A DNA stretch of 64,000 bases from JABMQF01 sp964563755 (GTDB lineage Archaea; Nanobdellota; Nanobdellia; Woesearchaeales; UBA11576): NCBI GenBank assembly GCA_964563755.1, contig CAZLYC010000004.1, positions 73,101-137,100 on the forward strand, written 5' to 3'. The position numbers and the translations under genes are program-made. Shown here one piece after another: positions 25,907-34,732 of the stretch; position 1 is the first letter of the stretch, and each line of letters begins with the position of its first letter. The notes under the pieces are model-generated. The model did no database searches and was not told the DNA's origin. It saw only the letters and a list, made by a program, of their open reading frames with translations.

Positions 25907-27069
25907 TGCAGGAACATCCTTTTTGTTATGATTGTGGCATAGCTGCCTTTCGGAAGAGTGAATTCCAGCGTCATTTTGAACTTGTTTCTCCTCCCTTGGT
26001 CATTGAGCTCGTCTATTTTGGGTGAAGACATGATAAAACCTGTCGGGTAAGTTATTGTTGATCGCATCTGGCGCTTGAACTCATTTCCTGTATTTTTCTT
26101 TATGTCTAGTTCTTCGATGCCTGCTCCTTTTTTTGCGAGGACTTTGTCTATCATCCTTTTCTCGTCGTCTTTTAGCTTGGAGTCAGGGCTTATCATCGGA
26201 AATTTAGGTGGTAGTCTGTTCAGCTGTTGTTTTTTCACGTCGTTATATAACAGCAGCTCTCCTACGTTGTACTTTATTTTGAATATTCTATTTGGATCGA
26301 TTGTGTCTTTTATTATCTGCTTGATGCATTCGTTCCAGATGTAGCTTTGGTATGATGATATGAACATGTTTCTTAGATTGTTGGGTATTGCATTGTATGC
26401 TGCGAGCCAGCTTCGTGTCTTCTTGTATTCCTCGACGATTCTTGAGAGAGTCTTGTTTTTTATGTTCAGTTTTTCGATATCATGCCACTCTTCGAGAAGT
26501 TTGCGTTTATCTTCTTTGACTGCTGCTTTCTCGTGTCGGGTATATTGTGTAAGGTACTGCTTGACCGCGCTTTCGTAATCCTTCGCTATCACGTGGCTTG
26601 CTATGAATTCGCCTCCTGTGGCGCTCCCGAATCTTTGAGAGTCAAAATAGTTAGGCACTCCTTCTGTTTCGATGCCTCTTGCTTGCTCTTCTGCCACTGA
26701 GATGTCTTTTCTTCCTAAGTCTCTTATGGTTATCTTGAACCGATTCCCGCTAAGGTCTCCTATCTGTATAGGGTTGTTCGTGTAGCCTATGTTCTTTATA
26801 TCGAAATTATTCTCTTTTAGCGTCTTTATTTCATATTGCGCTGGCAATGTCATGTACTGTTTTGTGAATGCGTATTTGTCTTTTAGTCCTGCGATGCCGA
26901 ACTCATTTGCAGGTATATTGTTCTTTTTTGAAAGATAATCTATCAGGTAGAATGTCTCTAGTCCTTTCTTCTGTAGCAGGTATAGCTTGAATTTGCCAGT
27001 GGTTGTCTGGGGTTTTATCGTTGATATCTCTTCAACTACGAAGTCTTCTGGGATCTGTCTTAGTTTCAT
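25903..27069 (-). CDS. truD: tRNA pseudouridine(13) synthase
   Basis: 388 residues of the TruD family, the archaeal enzyme for pseudouridine 13 and related sites in tRNA. RQIPEDFVVEEI opens the protein; FGIAGLKDKYAFTKQYM contains the catalytic aspartate of GLKDK; NRFKITIRD and VPNYFDSQRFGS are family blocks. The long insert between residues 160 and 300 forms the TRUD domain. A TATA box at about 27093-27103 lies 25-30 bases before the ATG, so the mRNA is probably leaderless. Confidence 0.93.
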   Translation of the reverse strand: MKLRQIPEDFVVEEISTIKPQTTTGKFKLYLLQKKGLETFYLIDYLSKKNNIPANEFGIAGLKDKYAFTKQYMTLPAQYEIKTLKENNFDIKNIGYTNNPIQIGDLSGNRFKITIRDLGRKDISVAEEQARGIETEGVPNYFDSQRFGSATGGEFIASHVIAKDYESAVKQYLTQYTRHEKAAVKEDKRKLLEEWHDIEKLNIKNKTLSRIVEEYKKTRSWLAAYNAIPNNLRNMFISSYQSYIWNECIKQIIKDTIDPNRIFKIKYNVGELLLYNDVKKQQLNRLPPKFPMISPDSKLKDDEKRMIDKVLAKKGAGIEELDIKKNTGNEFKRQMRSTITYPTGFIMSSPKIDELNDQGRRNKFKMTLEFTLPKGSYATIITKRMFLQ

Positions 27070-27236
27070 GATTCTTGTCTGTTTGGGCGGTTTTATAAAT
27101 ATTCTTGGTTTGCGGTTATTTGATGCGGTTGTCGTTTTAAGAAGCTATAAACCTATTCTAACGAGTTTTAACATTAACCACTATCGAGGGACAAAAATAC
27201 GAAAAGTTTATAAATAGGAAGCGTAAACTTTGTTCG

Positions 27237-28832
27237 GTGTTGAGCATCGAAGAGCATAGGGATTCACGTAAAGAGCTTTCTGACATACTTCAAGGTAGGG
27301 ACCAGTATTGGAACCTTGACAAGAGGTATGATGCATTATCTGAATTCATAAAGACCTGCGATGATGAGGAGACCCTTGTCTCTTTGCTTGATTATGTTGA
27401 CAACAAGCAGAGCAAGAACCGGGACACAGAACAGAAGAAAGAGGGATTATACTCTTCGCTTAGGGACAAGATAAAAGATATCATATCTGAAGAGCCTGAC
27501 AAGGGCAAGAGACATTTCGAGTACCTGATAACTGAGTTTGAGGGCAAGGGAAAGACATTTTTCTACAAGGATAGGCTGGACAAGATATGTTCAGACCTGG
27601 AAAACGCGAAGCTTGATGATGTATCATCTGAAGACATAGTTGATCTGCAGTTGCTTTACGAGAAGGTTAAGAACAGTTCTTACCTTAGGGCCAAGATGGA
27701 GAAGACTCCTGAACTCAGGATGGATGTTTCATACGCTCTCTGGGAGATAAAGAACAAGATAGATGCTGCGAAGTCAGCATACAAAAAGCAGGTTTGGGAC
27801 AAGAGAAAGAAAGCAGTTGAAAGATTCGCTTCAAATCCTGCTATTCCCTATTTGATGGCATTCATTACTGCTGTCGCTCCTATGAGCATCTCAAATGAGC
27901 CCGAGAAAGATGCAGTTCCTGCAAGACAGGAAGTTTCTTTTGATTTTTCAAACGTAGATATAGAGTCAGATTCAGACCTTTCTGGATTGATGAAAAACTT
28001 GAGCAAGAGCCTGAACAGCAATGTGGACGTCCCTATACTTGTGTATCATGCTCTAGGAAAAGACGATTCTGGGATAACTGTGACGCCTAGTCAGTTCAGG
28101 AAGCACCTGAAGATGCTGTATGATGAAGGCTACACTCTCATCTCGATGAAAGAATATGAGGAGCGTGATTTCACGGATGTCCCTGAAGGAAGGAAGCCTG
28201 TTGTCATAAGTTTTGACGATTCGACTTCAAGCCAGTTCCGGTACAAGAAACGTGCTTCTCCTGATGCAGATTTCGAGATAAGCCCAAACTGTGCGGTCGG
28301 CATAATGAAGAAGTTCTATGAATCGCATCCTGATTTTGGCATGAAGGGAATTTTCTTTGTCGATTTCCATGATGCTCCATTTGGCAATTCTGCTCTTGCA
28401 AGCCGCAAGCTCAACCAGCTGATAGATTTGGGCTTCGAGGTAGGAAGTCACGGTCACAAGCATATAGATATGCGCAAGTCTAGGACTGAGAAGATAAAGA
28501 AGGATGCAGATGGTTTCGCAGAAAGCATAACTTCTTTGCTCGGAGAGCGTGCGAGCGAAGTGAAGTACTTTGCTTATCCTTTCGGCGCATACAAGCGTGA
28601 CGAGAAGAAAGACCCCGTTGTCGGTTTTGAGAAAGGAAGTGTGAAGTTCGAAGCCGCTTTCGGCCCACTGACGACTATGAAGGCAAAACCGAAGCCGGTA
28701 ACCAATCAGAATCAGTGGAGGCAGCAGCGTGTGATGATAAGGAGCGATGTAGATGACGCTCGTTTCAGGCAGTATCTTGCAAGACGTGACGGTCAAGTTG
28801 AGAACAGGCCTGTGCTTGCTATGAGATTTTAG
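27237..28832 (+). CDS. membrane-anchored polysaccharide deacetylase (NodB domain)
   Basis: About 531 residues from GTG 27237 (TTG at 27240 is equally possible); a TATA box at 27204-27217 implies a nearly leaderless transcript. The first 200 residues are a charged helical region, followed by a membrane-spanning stretch (IPYLMAFITAVAPMS). The C-terminal half is a CE4 deacetylase: VPILVYHALGKDDSG, motif 1 VVISFDDS, motif 2 VGSHGHKHIDM with the two metal histidines, and FAYPFGAYKRD. It should remove acetyl groups from an exported GlcNAc-type polymer. The L,D-transpeptidase-like gene lies just downstream. The helical N-terminal domain is not typical of the family. Confidence 0.82.
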   Translation: MLSIEEHRDSRKELSDILQGRDQYWNLDKRYDALSEFIKTCDDEETLVSLLDYVDNKQSKNRDTEQKKEGLYSSLRDKIKDIISEEPDKGKRHFEYLITEFEGKGKTFFYKDRLDKICSDLENAKLDDVSSEDIVDLQLLYEKVKNSSYLRAKMEKTPELRMDVSYALWEIKNKIDAAKSAYKKQVWDKRKKAVERFASNPAIPYLMAFITAVAPMSISNEPEKDAVPARQEVSFDFSNVDIESDSDLSGLMKNLSKSLNSNVDVPILVYHALGKDDSGITVTPSQFRKHLKMLYDEGYTLISMKEYEERDFTDVPEGRKPVVISFDDSTSSQFRYKKRASPDADFEISPNCAVGIMKKFYESHPDFGMKGIFFVDFHDAPFGNSALASRKLNQLIDLGFEVGSHGHKHIDMRKSRTEKIKKDADGFAESITSLLGERASEVKYFAYPFGAYKRDEKKDPVVGFEKGSVKFEAAFGPLTTMKAKPKPVTNQNQWRQQRVMIRSDVDDARFRQYLARRDGQVENRPVLAMRF

Positions 28833-28863
28833 AAAACAGCTAATTTCTAGAAAACAGCTAATT
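28830..28863. repeat. two tandem 16-bp direct repeats
   Basis: TAGAAAACAGCTAATT occurs at 28830-28845 and 28848-28863 with an 18-bp period. The first copy overlaps the stop codon of the deacetylase gene. Slippage or a duplicated protein-binding site would both fit. Confidence 0.7.
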
Positions 28864-28959
28864 ATTACGTATTTATATCTTATTCTTGCGTGTTCTTTTC
28901 GGTTTGAAATGGAAATTCGCCGTTAGGTTTATTTTCCGTCGTGAGACGTCATTCTTTCT

Positions 28960-29751
28960 ATGTTTAGTCTCGCTAAAGGTATAGGTAGATATATCGGCAT
29001 CGCTGCGTTAGCGGTCGGCATGGCTTCAAGGCCTGTCTCTGCTGATAGCATAGACCGAGCAGTATGTGAAGCTGATGTGTGTCCGGTTAATTTCACAATC
29101 AAGAGTTATGAACATTCTAAATCTGAGTGCTCTCCTGATTTTCCAGACCCTTTCTCTGAGTCGAGTGTCAGCTGTTCTGCGGATATATCGGAGCAGGTGA
29201 ATTATCTGAAGTTGACGATAGACAAGTCAGATTATTCTTTGAGGCTTGATGCGATACTTGATTATGGTGCGCGCTGTACAATCGCATCACAGCGCACGAT
29301 TGTGGGGAAGAATGGGTGGGAGACTCCTGAGATGGAGCGGGTCATAGATTATGCGACGGTAAATCCTTACTGGCATATTCCAAAAAGCATACTTGCAGAG
29401 ATGACAGCTCAGCACTCTTCAGCATACATGCAGCAGTTCTATCATAAGGATGGTGTGTACATGCCTCCGGGCGAAAGGAACCCTCTTGGAAAAGTGGCGT
29501 TCAACATCAAGGATGGCAATGGAGTGAAGCTGCACGGCACTGTGAACAAGGATTTGTTTGACACCAAGAAAAGGGAGTACTCTCACGGCTGCATACGTAC
29601 AGAAGATGAAGTCTCTTTGCTGAAGATGATTGCTGAAGCAGCAGGCACTGTCGAAGGATGCGCAGGGGATTGCATCGACGAGAAAATAGCATCAGGCAAG
29701 ACAACCAGGATATCTTTCAAGCGGCCTGTGCTGATAAAGATAATAAAATGA
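28960..29751 (+). CDS. exported YkuD/L,D-transpeptidase-like protein
   Basis: 263 residues with a signal peptide (IGRYIGIAALAVGMASRPVSA). The C-terminal half carries the YkuD core: NPLGKVAFNIKDG, KLHGTVNKDLFD and SHGCIRTEDEV, with the catalytic cysteine at about residue 211 and the paired histidines in place. Six further cysteines in the N-terminal half suggest disulphides and an extracellular location. In bacteria the domain cross-links murein through meso-diaminopimelate; archaea lack murein, so the substrate must differ, or the enzyme acts on neighbouring bacteria or on surface proteins. It follows the polysaccharide deacetylase, which fits a surface-polymer locus. Confidence 0.82.
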   Translation: MFSLAKGIGRYIGIAALAVGMASRPVSADSIDRAVCEADVCPVNFTIKSYEHSKSECSPDFPDPFSESSVSCSADISEQVNYLKLTIDKSDYSLRLDAILDYGARCTIASQRTIVGKNGWETPEMERVIDYATVNPYWHIPKSILAEMTAQHSSAYMQQFYHKDGVYMPPGERNPLGKVAFNIKDGNGVKLHGTVNKDLFDTKKREYSHGCIRTEDEVSLLKMIAEAAGTVEGCAGDCIDEKIASGKTTRISFKRPVLIKIIK

Positions 29752-29818
29752 ACTGTTTCTTGTTTTTCTTTTGCTAGAAAATCGAATGCTTTATAAATAA
29801 AAATCATATCGATACATC

Positions 29819-30439
29819 ATGAACCGCACCCTTAAGCTGTTGATGTTCTCCGACATCTTCGTATTGACAGGAGCAGGGCTTATCGAGCCCATCATGGCAA
29901 TCTTCATAAAAGAGAATCTTATAGGAGGAACAATCTTCAGCGCAGGTCTCGCGAGCACAATATTCCTTCTTACGAAATGTTTTGTCCAGCTGCCTTTCTC
30001 AAGGTATGTGGATAAGCATGACAACAAGATAAAATGGCTGATAACAGGAACTGTTCTTATGGCGATAGTGCCATTCATCTATTCTTTCGCTGAGCACATA
30101 AACATAATTTACATAGCTCAGTTGATACAGGGAATAGGAAGCGGCCTTATGTATCCTACCTGGCTCGGCCTCTGGTCAAGAAACCTTGACAAGGATCAGG
30201 AGAGCTACCAGTGGACTGTCTATTCTACTGTCCAGAGTATAGGTGCTGCTTTGAGCGCAGCAGTCGGAGCGGCGATAGCCGCGACTCTTGGTTTCAAGTA
30301 CACTTTCCTTCTTGTAGGTGTGATGTCGATGATGGGCTGCGGTGTGCTGTTCATGCTGGAGAAGAGGAAAAAAGCAAAGCTGGATAGGATAGTCGAGCGT
30401 GAGTCTATGTCTTTTCATTTGAAAAGGAAGATTCATTGA
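29819..30439 (+). CDS. half-size MFS-like membrane protein
   Basis: 206 residues with six predicted transmembrane helices, equal to one MFS half: VDKHDNKIKW fits the loop between helices 2 and 3. A complete MFS protein has twelve helices, so this one would have to dimerise or pair with another half. The ATG lies close to a TATA box (CTTTATAAATAA near 29790-29801). The gene ends cleanly, with no downstream frame that would restore a second half, so a frameshift is not indicated. Substrate unknown. Confidence 0.7.
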   Translation: MNRTLKLLMFSDIFVLTGAGLIEPIMAIFIKENLIGGTIFSAGLASTIFLLTKCFVQLPFSRYVDKHDNKIKWLITGTVLMAIVPFIYSFAEHINIIYIAQLIQGIGSGLMYPTWLGLWSRNLDKDQESYQWTVYSTVQSIGAALSAAVGAAIAATLGFKYTFLLVGVMSMMGCGVLFMLEKRKKAKLDRIVERESMSFHLKRKIH

Positions 30440-30472
30440 CTGGTTTATTGATTGTTTTGTCGAGGCATCTTA

Positions 30473-31390
30473 ATGAAAAAGGGGTTTCCATTCGGAAGGT
30501 TTTGGGACAAGTCCAATCAGAGGCGCGTGACCACCTGGTTCGACCGCTTTGGCTTTCTGCATATTCTTGTAATATGGAGTGCTATAATAACTGTATTCGG
30601 TCTTTCTTATTTTTTGTTCTCAGGTTCAGAATCAAGCCTTTATTCCAATATTGACAAGACGAATGTGACAAGCATGTCTGATGCAGTTTACTTCAGTTTC
30701 ATAACGGCGACGTCAACAGGTTTCGGCGACATAGTGCCTAAAGGTGGGTTCAAGATAGTGTCTATTTTCGAGGTTGTATTCGGCCTAATGCTGTTGGCGT
30801 TCGTGACGTCAAAACTTGTCTCGATAAAGCAGGACGTAATCTTAAGCGAGATTTATGACATCTCATTCAAAGAGAAACTTAACAGGCTCCGTTCATCCCT
30901 TCTTCTGTTCAGGCAGCAGCTGACAAGAATGATAGGTTATCTGGATACGGATACATTGAGGAAGCGAGAGGTTGATGATCTATACATACACTTACATTCA
31001 CTTGAGACGACGCTTGAGGAAATATTACCCTTGTTCCACCAGAAAGAGGATGCGGCATTCACAAAATCAATAGACTCTGTGAGCGCTGAACTTATGATTA
31101 ACAGCATAATACAGACCTTTGAGAAGCTTTCAGAATTCCTTTCTTTGCTGGATGAGCATAAGCTTGAATGGAAGCGTCATATAACTGTAAGAGCCATCAG
31201 GCACTGCATCGAGCTTGATGAGGAATTATTCAGGGTTCTTGCGCATTATGATTTTGACAAAGCCAGGTTGAAGAGTCTTTCTTCAGACAGCCTAAAAATC
31301 ATAAACAGGCTTAAATCAGCACTGCCTTTGGAGAAAGATGAAACCCGTGTTCTGGTTATAACTGGCGAAAAACAAGCTCTGAAACCGTAA
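30473..31390 (+). CDS. two-TM potassium channel with helical C-terminal domain
   Basis: 305 residues from the ATG at 30473 (GAGG upstream). Helix 1 (FLHILVIWSAIITVFGLSYFLF), a pore loop with filter TSTGFGD near residue 80 and helix 2 (FEVVFGLMLLAFVTSKLVS) make a standard K+ channel subunit, with the more common TVGYGD replaced by STGFGD. The cytoplasmic 190 residues are helical and contain no Rossmann RCK domain, so gating is not by NAD or calcium through RCK. The gene may share a transcript with the half-MFS gene. Confidence 0.82.
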   Translation: MKKGFPFGRFWDKSNQRRVTTWFDRFGFLHILVIWSAIITVFGLSYFLFSGSESSLYSNIDKTNVTSMSDAVYFSFITATSTGFGDIVPKGGFKIVSIFEVVFGLMLLAFVTSKLVSIKQDVILSEIYDISFKEKLNRLRSSLLLFRQQLTRMIGYLDTDTLRKREVDDLYIHLHSLETTLEEILPLFHQKEDAAFTKSIDSVSAELMINSIIQTFEKLSEFLSLLDEHKLEWKRHITVRAIRHCIELDEELFRVLAHYDFDKARLKSLSSDSLKIINRLKSALPLEKDETRVLVITGEKQALKP

Positions 31391-31504
31391 AGACGCAATT
31401 GATAAGTTTTATAAATCTGGGTTTTTTTCTTTTTTGCATCGGCAACCATATGAGGTTTGACCTTTTTTGGTATGCCCACCTTAAGTATTAGGAGGAGTAT
31501 AAAG

Positions 31505-31780
31505 ATGGAAGACGATGAGTTTAGCCAAGATTTTAGCGAAGAGGGGTCAACACAGGAAGAAGCCCCACAAGAAAGACCTCAGAGGAGAGGCGGTTTCGGC
31601 GGCGGACGAAGGTTCGGCGGCGGACGAGGCGGTGGATTCAGGCCAGAGGGCCCAAGGGAGATGCACAAAGCTACCTGTTCCGAGTGCGGTCAGGAGTGCG
31701 AAGTGCCTTTCAAGCCTGCAGAAGGAAGACCAGTTTTCTGCAAGGAATGCTACGCAAAGAAGAAACCTGCGAGATTCTAA
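31505..31780 (+). CDS. RGG-rich zinc-ribbon protein
   Basis: 91 residues. An acidic N-terminus is followed by a Gly/Arg-rich segment (residues about 26-50: repeated RGG and GGGR) and a zinc ribbon CSECGQECEVPF...RPVFCKECYAKKKP with four to five cysteines. RGG tracts bind RNA, and the CxxC...CxxC block is found in small proteins of DPANN and candidate-phyla bacteria. GGAGGA lies before the ATG, with a TATA box near 31404-31415. An RNA-chaperone-like role is inference. T-runs at 31797-31821 end the unit. Confidence 0.75.
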   Translation: MEDDEFSQDFSEEGSTQEEAPQERPQRRGGFGGGRRFGGGRGGGFRPEGPREMHKATCSECGQECEVPFKPAEGRPVFCKECYAKKKPARF

Positions 31781-31856
31781 GACGGTTTCTCAAGTTTTAT
31801 TTTTTTATTTTTTTTATTTTTAGACCATACAAAATATCTGCTGATAGTGTCATTTT

Positions 31857-32339
31857 ATGGAAAAAACAATTCCTGATTCTGGAGAGAAGATCGCTGAGGA
31901 AGCGAGAGATAGCATAGGTGATTTCTGCAGGGATGAATGCAAGGGATACTGCTGCAGAAAAGGCTATCTTGTCCTGACAAAAGAGCAGGTTCCCATAGTC
32001 ACTCAGGGCAGGCAAAGAAAGATGATAAAGGATGAGCTCTTGATGGAGCTTGATGACGGCCGTTTCTCTATGTTCATGGGCAAGTATGACCATCCATGCC
32101 CGAGCCTTTATGTCAAGAATTTCAGGTGCACTATCTACAAGGACAGGCCGCAGACCTGCAAGGACTTCCCTCTTTTCCTGGTTGGGAAGAGCATACGTCT
32201 CTCTCCGAGATGTCTGGCAGTGAAGGAGAATAAGTTCTATCCTTATGTGGCGCAGTTGCTTAAATTAGGATATAAGATGGAAAAGTGGCATCCTTATTCT
32301 GATATGGAACTGCAGAATACTGTGATTATACCTGACTGA
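31857..32339 (+). CDS. YkgJ-family cysteine-cluster protein
   Basis: 160 residues with the CxxxCxxxCC-type cluster (CRDECKGYCC near residue 23), then CPSLYVKNFRCTIYKDRPQTCKDFP and a last cysteine in SPRCLAV. This is the zinc/iron-chelating YkgJ (PF03692) layout. The function is not known in detail; some members are cofactor or maturation proteins. It stands alone between two T-rich stretches. Confidence 0.8.
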   Translation: MEKTIPDSGEKIAEEARDSIGDFCRDECKGYCCRKGYLVLTKEQVPIVTQGRQRKMIKDELLMELDDGRFSMFMGKYDHPCPSLYVKNFRCTIYKDRPQTCKDFPLFLVGKSIRLSPRCLAVKENKFYPYVAQLLKLGYKMEKWHPYSDMELQNTVIIPD

Positions 32340-32363
32340 TTTTTTTTTTCTTTTCTTCTCTGA

Positions 32364-34043
32364 TTACATTTCCTCAGGGCATTTGAGTCCTAGAAGGGTC
32401 ATGCCGTTCTGCAAGACTTGCCTGACTGATTCGCACAGCGCTACTCTTGCATTGACAAGCTCTTCATCTCCTGCTTTAAGGACAGGGCATGCTGTGTAGA
32501 ATGTGTTGAACATCTGCGCGAGCTCAATGAGGTATTTCGCGATTATCGACGGCTTGTATTGTTCTGCTGAATCCAGCACTGCTTTCTTGAATGAGTATAT
32601 CTTCTTGATGAGTTCTTTCTCTATCTCTTCCTGCAGTTTTGCGAATTTCGCATTCGCGCCTGCACTTTTTCCGTACTTTCTCAGTATCGAGCATATCCTT
32701 GCGTGCGAGTATTGCAGGTATGGCCCTGTCTCGCCTTCGAAACTTAGCATCTTGTCCCAGGAGAATTCCATATCTCTTACCCTGTCGTTTATCAGGTCGC
32801 CGAATATTATCGCGCCTATCCCTACCATCTTCGCGACTTCTTGCTTGTTCGCAAGTCCAGGGTTCTTCTCTGTTATTATCTTGTTTGCGAGTTCGACAGC
32901 CTTGTCAAGCACTTCTTCAAGGAATATTATGTTGCCTTCTCTTGTCTTCATGCCGAGGTAATGTCCGAAATCCACGTGGACGAGGTCACATTTGCGTTCA
33001 CCAATCATCTCTATTACCTTGAAGAGCTGTCTGAAATGAAGTTTCTGCGGCGCTCCTACGACATAGACTATTTTTGCTGGTTTGTATTCATGGAGCCTGT
33101 AGAGTACTGTTGCAAGGTCTCTTGTTATGTATAATGATGCGCCGTCGCTCTTCTTTATCAGTGCTGGGGGCATGTCTTCTCCAAGTTCCACGACAAGCGC
33201 TCCTTCGCTTAGGGTCAGCAGGTTCTTTTTCTTGAGTGTCTGGACAACAGGTTCCATCTTGTCGTTGAAGAATGCTTCTCCATGCCATGAGTCGAATTGT
33301 ATTCCCAGTTCCTTGTAGTATTTCTTGAATTCCTCAAGGCTTAGCGACTTGAAAAGTTCCCATAATTGCAGTGCTTCCTTGTCTCCGTCTTCGAGCTTCT
33401 TGAACCAGGCTCTTGCTTCATCATCTATTTTTGGGTTTATCTTTGCCTCTTCGTGGAACTTGACATATATATTGAATAGATGTGTTATCGGCTCTTTCTC
33501 AAGTGATTTTTCATCGCCCCATCTCTTGAATGCGACAATCAGTTTTCCGAACTGCGTGCCCCAGTCTCCGAGATGGTTTATGCCTACTGACTTGTAGCCT
33601 ACGAAATTGAGTGTCTTGTAGATTGAGTTCCCTATGACTGTGCTTCTTAGGTGGCCTATGCCGAATGGCTTTGCTATGTTTGGCGAAGAGAAGTCTATCG
33701 CGACTTTCATCCCTTGTCCTATGTTGCAGCTTCCGTACTGCTCTTTCTGTTCTAGGACCTCTTTTAGCACTGTCTCTGATATCTTGCTTTTTTTCACGAA
33801 GAAATTTAGGTATGGCCCGTTGTTCTCCACTCTTTCAATGACATCATCTGTCGTTATCTTGAGCTTCATCCATTCTGCTATATGCACAGGTGATTTCTTG
33901 AGTTTCTTGGACAGGACAAAGCAGGGGAACGCGTAGTCTCCCATTTTCGGGTCTGGCGGTGTCTCTATTATTGATTCGTCTATACCTTCTGCGCCCGCTT
34001 CATCAACTATCTTCTCTATTATGTGGAGCTTGAATTCATCCAT
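32364..34043 (-). CDS. argS: arginyl-tRNA synthetase
   Basis: 559 residues, class I synthetase. IAKPFGIGHLRSTVIGN carries the HIGH element with its first histidine replaced by glycine (FGIGH), a variant I recall from other ArgS. GVNHLGDWGTQFG follows in slightly changed form (GINHLGDWGTQFG). The KMSKS position reads MKTREGNI, so the canonical lysine loop is altered, which is also frequent in ArgS. The anticodon-binding domain ends with CESVRQVLQNGMTLLGL. The ATG at 34043 is chosen over GTG 34052. It overlaps or abuts the small membrane-protein gene upstream. Confidence 0.93.
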   Translation of the reverse strand: MDEFKLHIIEKIVDEAGAEGIDESIIETPPDPKMGDYAFPCFVLSKKLKKSPVHIAEWMKLKITTDDVIERVENNGPYLNFFVKKSKISETVLKEVLEQKEQYGSCNIGQGMKVAIDFSSPNIAKPFGIGHLRSTVIGNSIYKTLNFVGYKSVGINHLGDWGTQFGKLIVAFKRWGDEKSLEKEPITHLFNIYVKFHEEAKINPKIDDEARAWFKKLEDGDKEALQLWELFKSLSLEEFKKYYKELGIQFDSWHGEAFFNDKMEPVVQTLKKKNLLTLSEGALVVELGEDMPPALIKKSDGASLYITRDLATVLYRLHEYKPAKIVYVVGAPQKLHFRQLFKVIEMIGERKCDLVHVDFGHYLGMKTREGNIIFLEEVLDKAVELANKIITEKNPGLANKQEVAKMVGIGAIIFGDLINDRVRDMEFSWDKMLSFEGETGPYLQYSHARICSILRKYGKSAGANAKFAKLQEEIEKELIKKIYSFKKAVLDSAEQYKPSIIAKYLIELAQMFNTFYTACPVLKAGDEELVNARVALCESVRQVLQNGMTLLGLKCPEEM

Positions 34044-34048
34044 CTTGT

Positions 34049-34327
34049 TCACTTCTTTCCGAAGAGTTTCTGCTTGAGCAATCGTAATGCGTTTTTAATC
34101 TTTTGCCCATCGCTTTCTTCCAGCTTCACTCCCTGTTTTGCTGCTATCGCTTTTATGTCTCTTCGTATTTCCTTAAGAAGCCTGCTTACAAGGAGATATT
34201 CTTTCCATCTTATGTACAATGATATAAGATATAGCCCGAACACTCCTCCAACAAGGACGGAAACTGTCTTCATCAATGGTTCTATCTGGCTTATCAACGG
34301 TTGGAGTGTAGTGTTGATGTCTACCAA
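34049..34327 (-). CDS. single-pass membrane protein, hypothetical
   Basis: 92 residues with one transmembrane helix (SVLVGGVFGLYLISLYI) and a basic, helical cytoplasmic tail (RLLKEIRRDIKAIAAKQGVK). No family recognised. It ends within a few bases of the argS start and is probably cotranscribed with it. Confidence 0.6.
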   Translation of the reverse strand: MVDINTTLQPLISQIEPLMKTVSVLVGGVFGLYLISLYIRWKEYLLVSRLLKEIRRDIKAIAAKQGVKLEESDGQKIKNALRLLKQKLFGKK

Positions 34328-34429
34328 TCGCCCACCTCTTTGTCAAGTATATGACAGTTGCTTTATTTATTAAGGTATCGCAAGAAATAGTTGTATTGCT
34401 TAGAAATAAATAAGCAAAAAGATTTTTTC

Positions 34430-34606
34430 TTAGACGTCTTCGGTAGATTCTTTCTCTTCGGCTATCTGTTCAGCTTCTTCAACGCCTCTTAAGAAAGCCT
34501 TGCCTTTTGGATCTTCATCCTCTTCTTCTTCATCAAAAGAGACGGTCTCTTCGTCCTCGCTCGAGTCGCCATCCATGCGCTCTTCATCCTCTTCGTAGTC
34601 TTCCAT
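34430..34606 (-). CDS. small very acidic protein
   Basis: 58 residues, of which about half are Glu or Asp, with one less acidic block DPKGKAFLRGVEEAEQIAEE. The start is strongly supported: AGGTGG lies six bases before the ATG, and TATA-like sequence lies near 34663-34675. The acidic composition suggests an intrinsically disordered partner of a basic protein or nucleic-acid mimic, which is inference. It was found by reading the minus strand between the neighbouring genes. Confidence 0.6.
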   Translation of the reverse strand: MEDYEEDEERMDGDSSEDEETVSFDEEEEDEDPKGKAFLRGVEEAEQIAEEKESTEDV

Positions 34607-34732
34607 AGGATACCACCTTTTTTTATGTCGTTATTCGGACTCTTTTATCGGGGTTTTCTTGGTTTAGTATAAAAAAGTTTCTAACAACTCAGTATATAAA
34701 ATATATAATTTTCGGATAGTGCCGATAAAGCT

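Noticed and set aside
29819..30439. Frameshifted full-length MFS gene
   Set aside because: The following frame encodes a K+ channel, not a second MFS half, so the short protein appears genuine.
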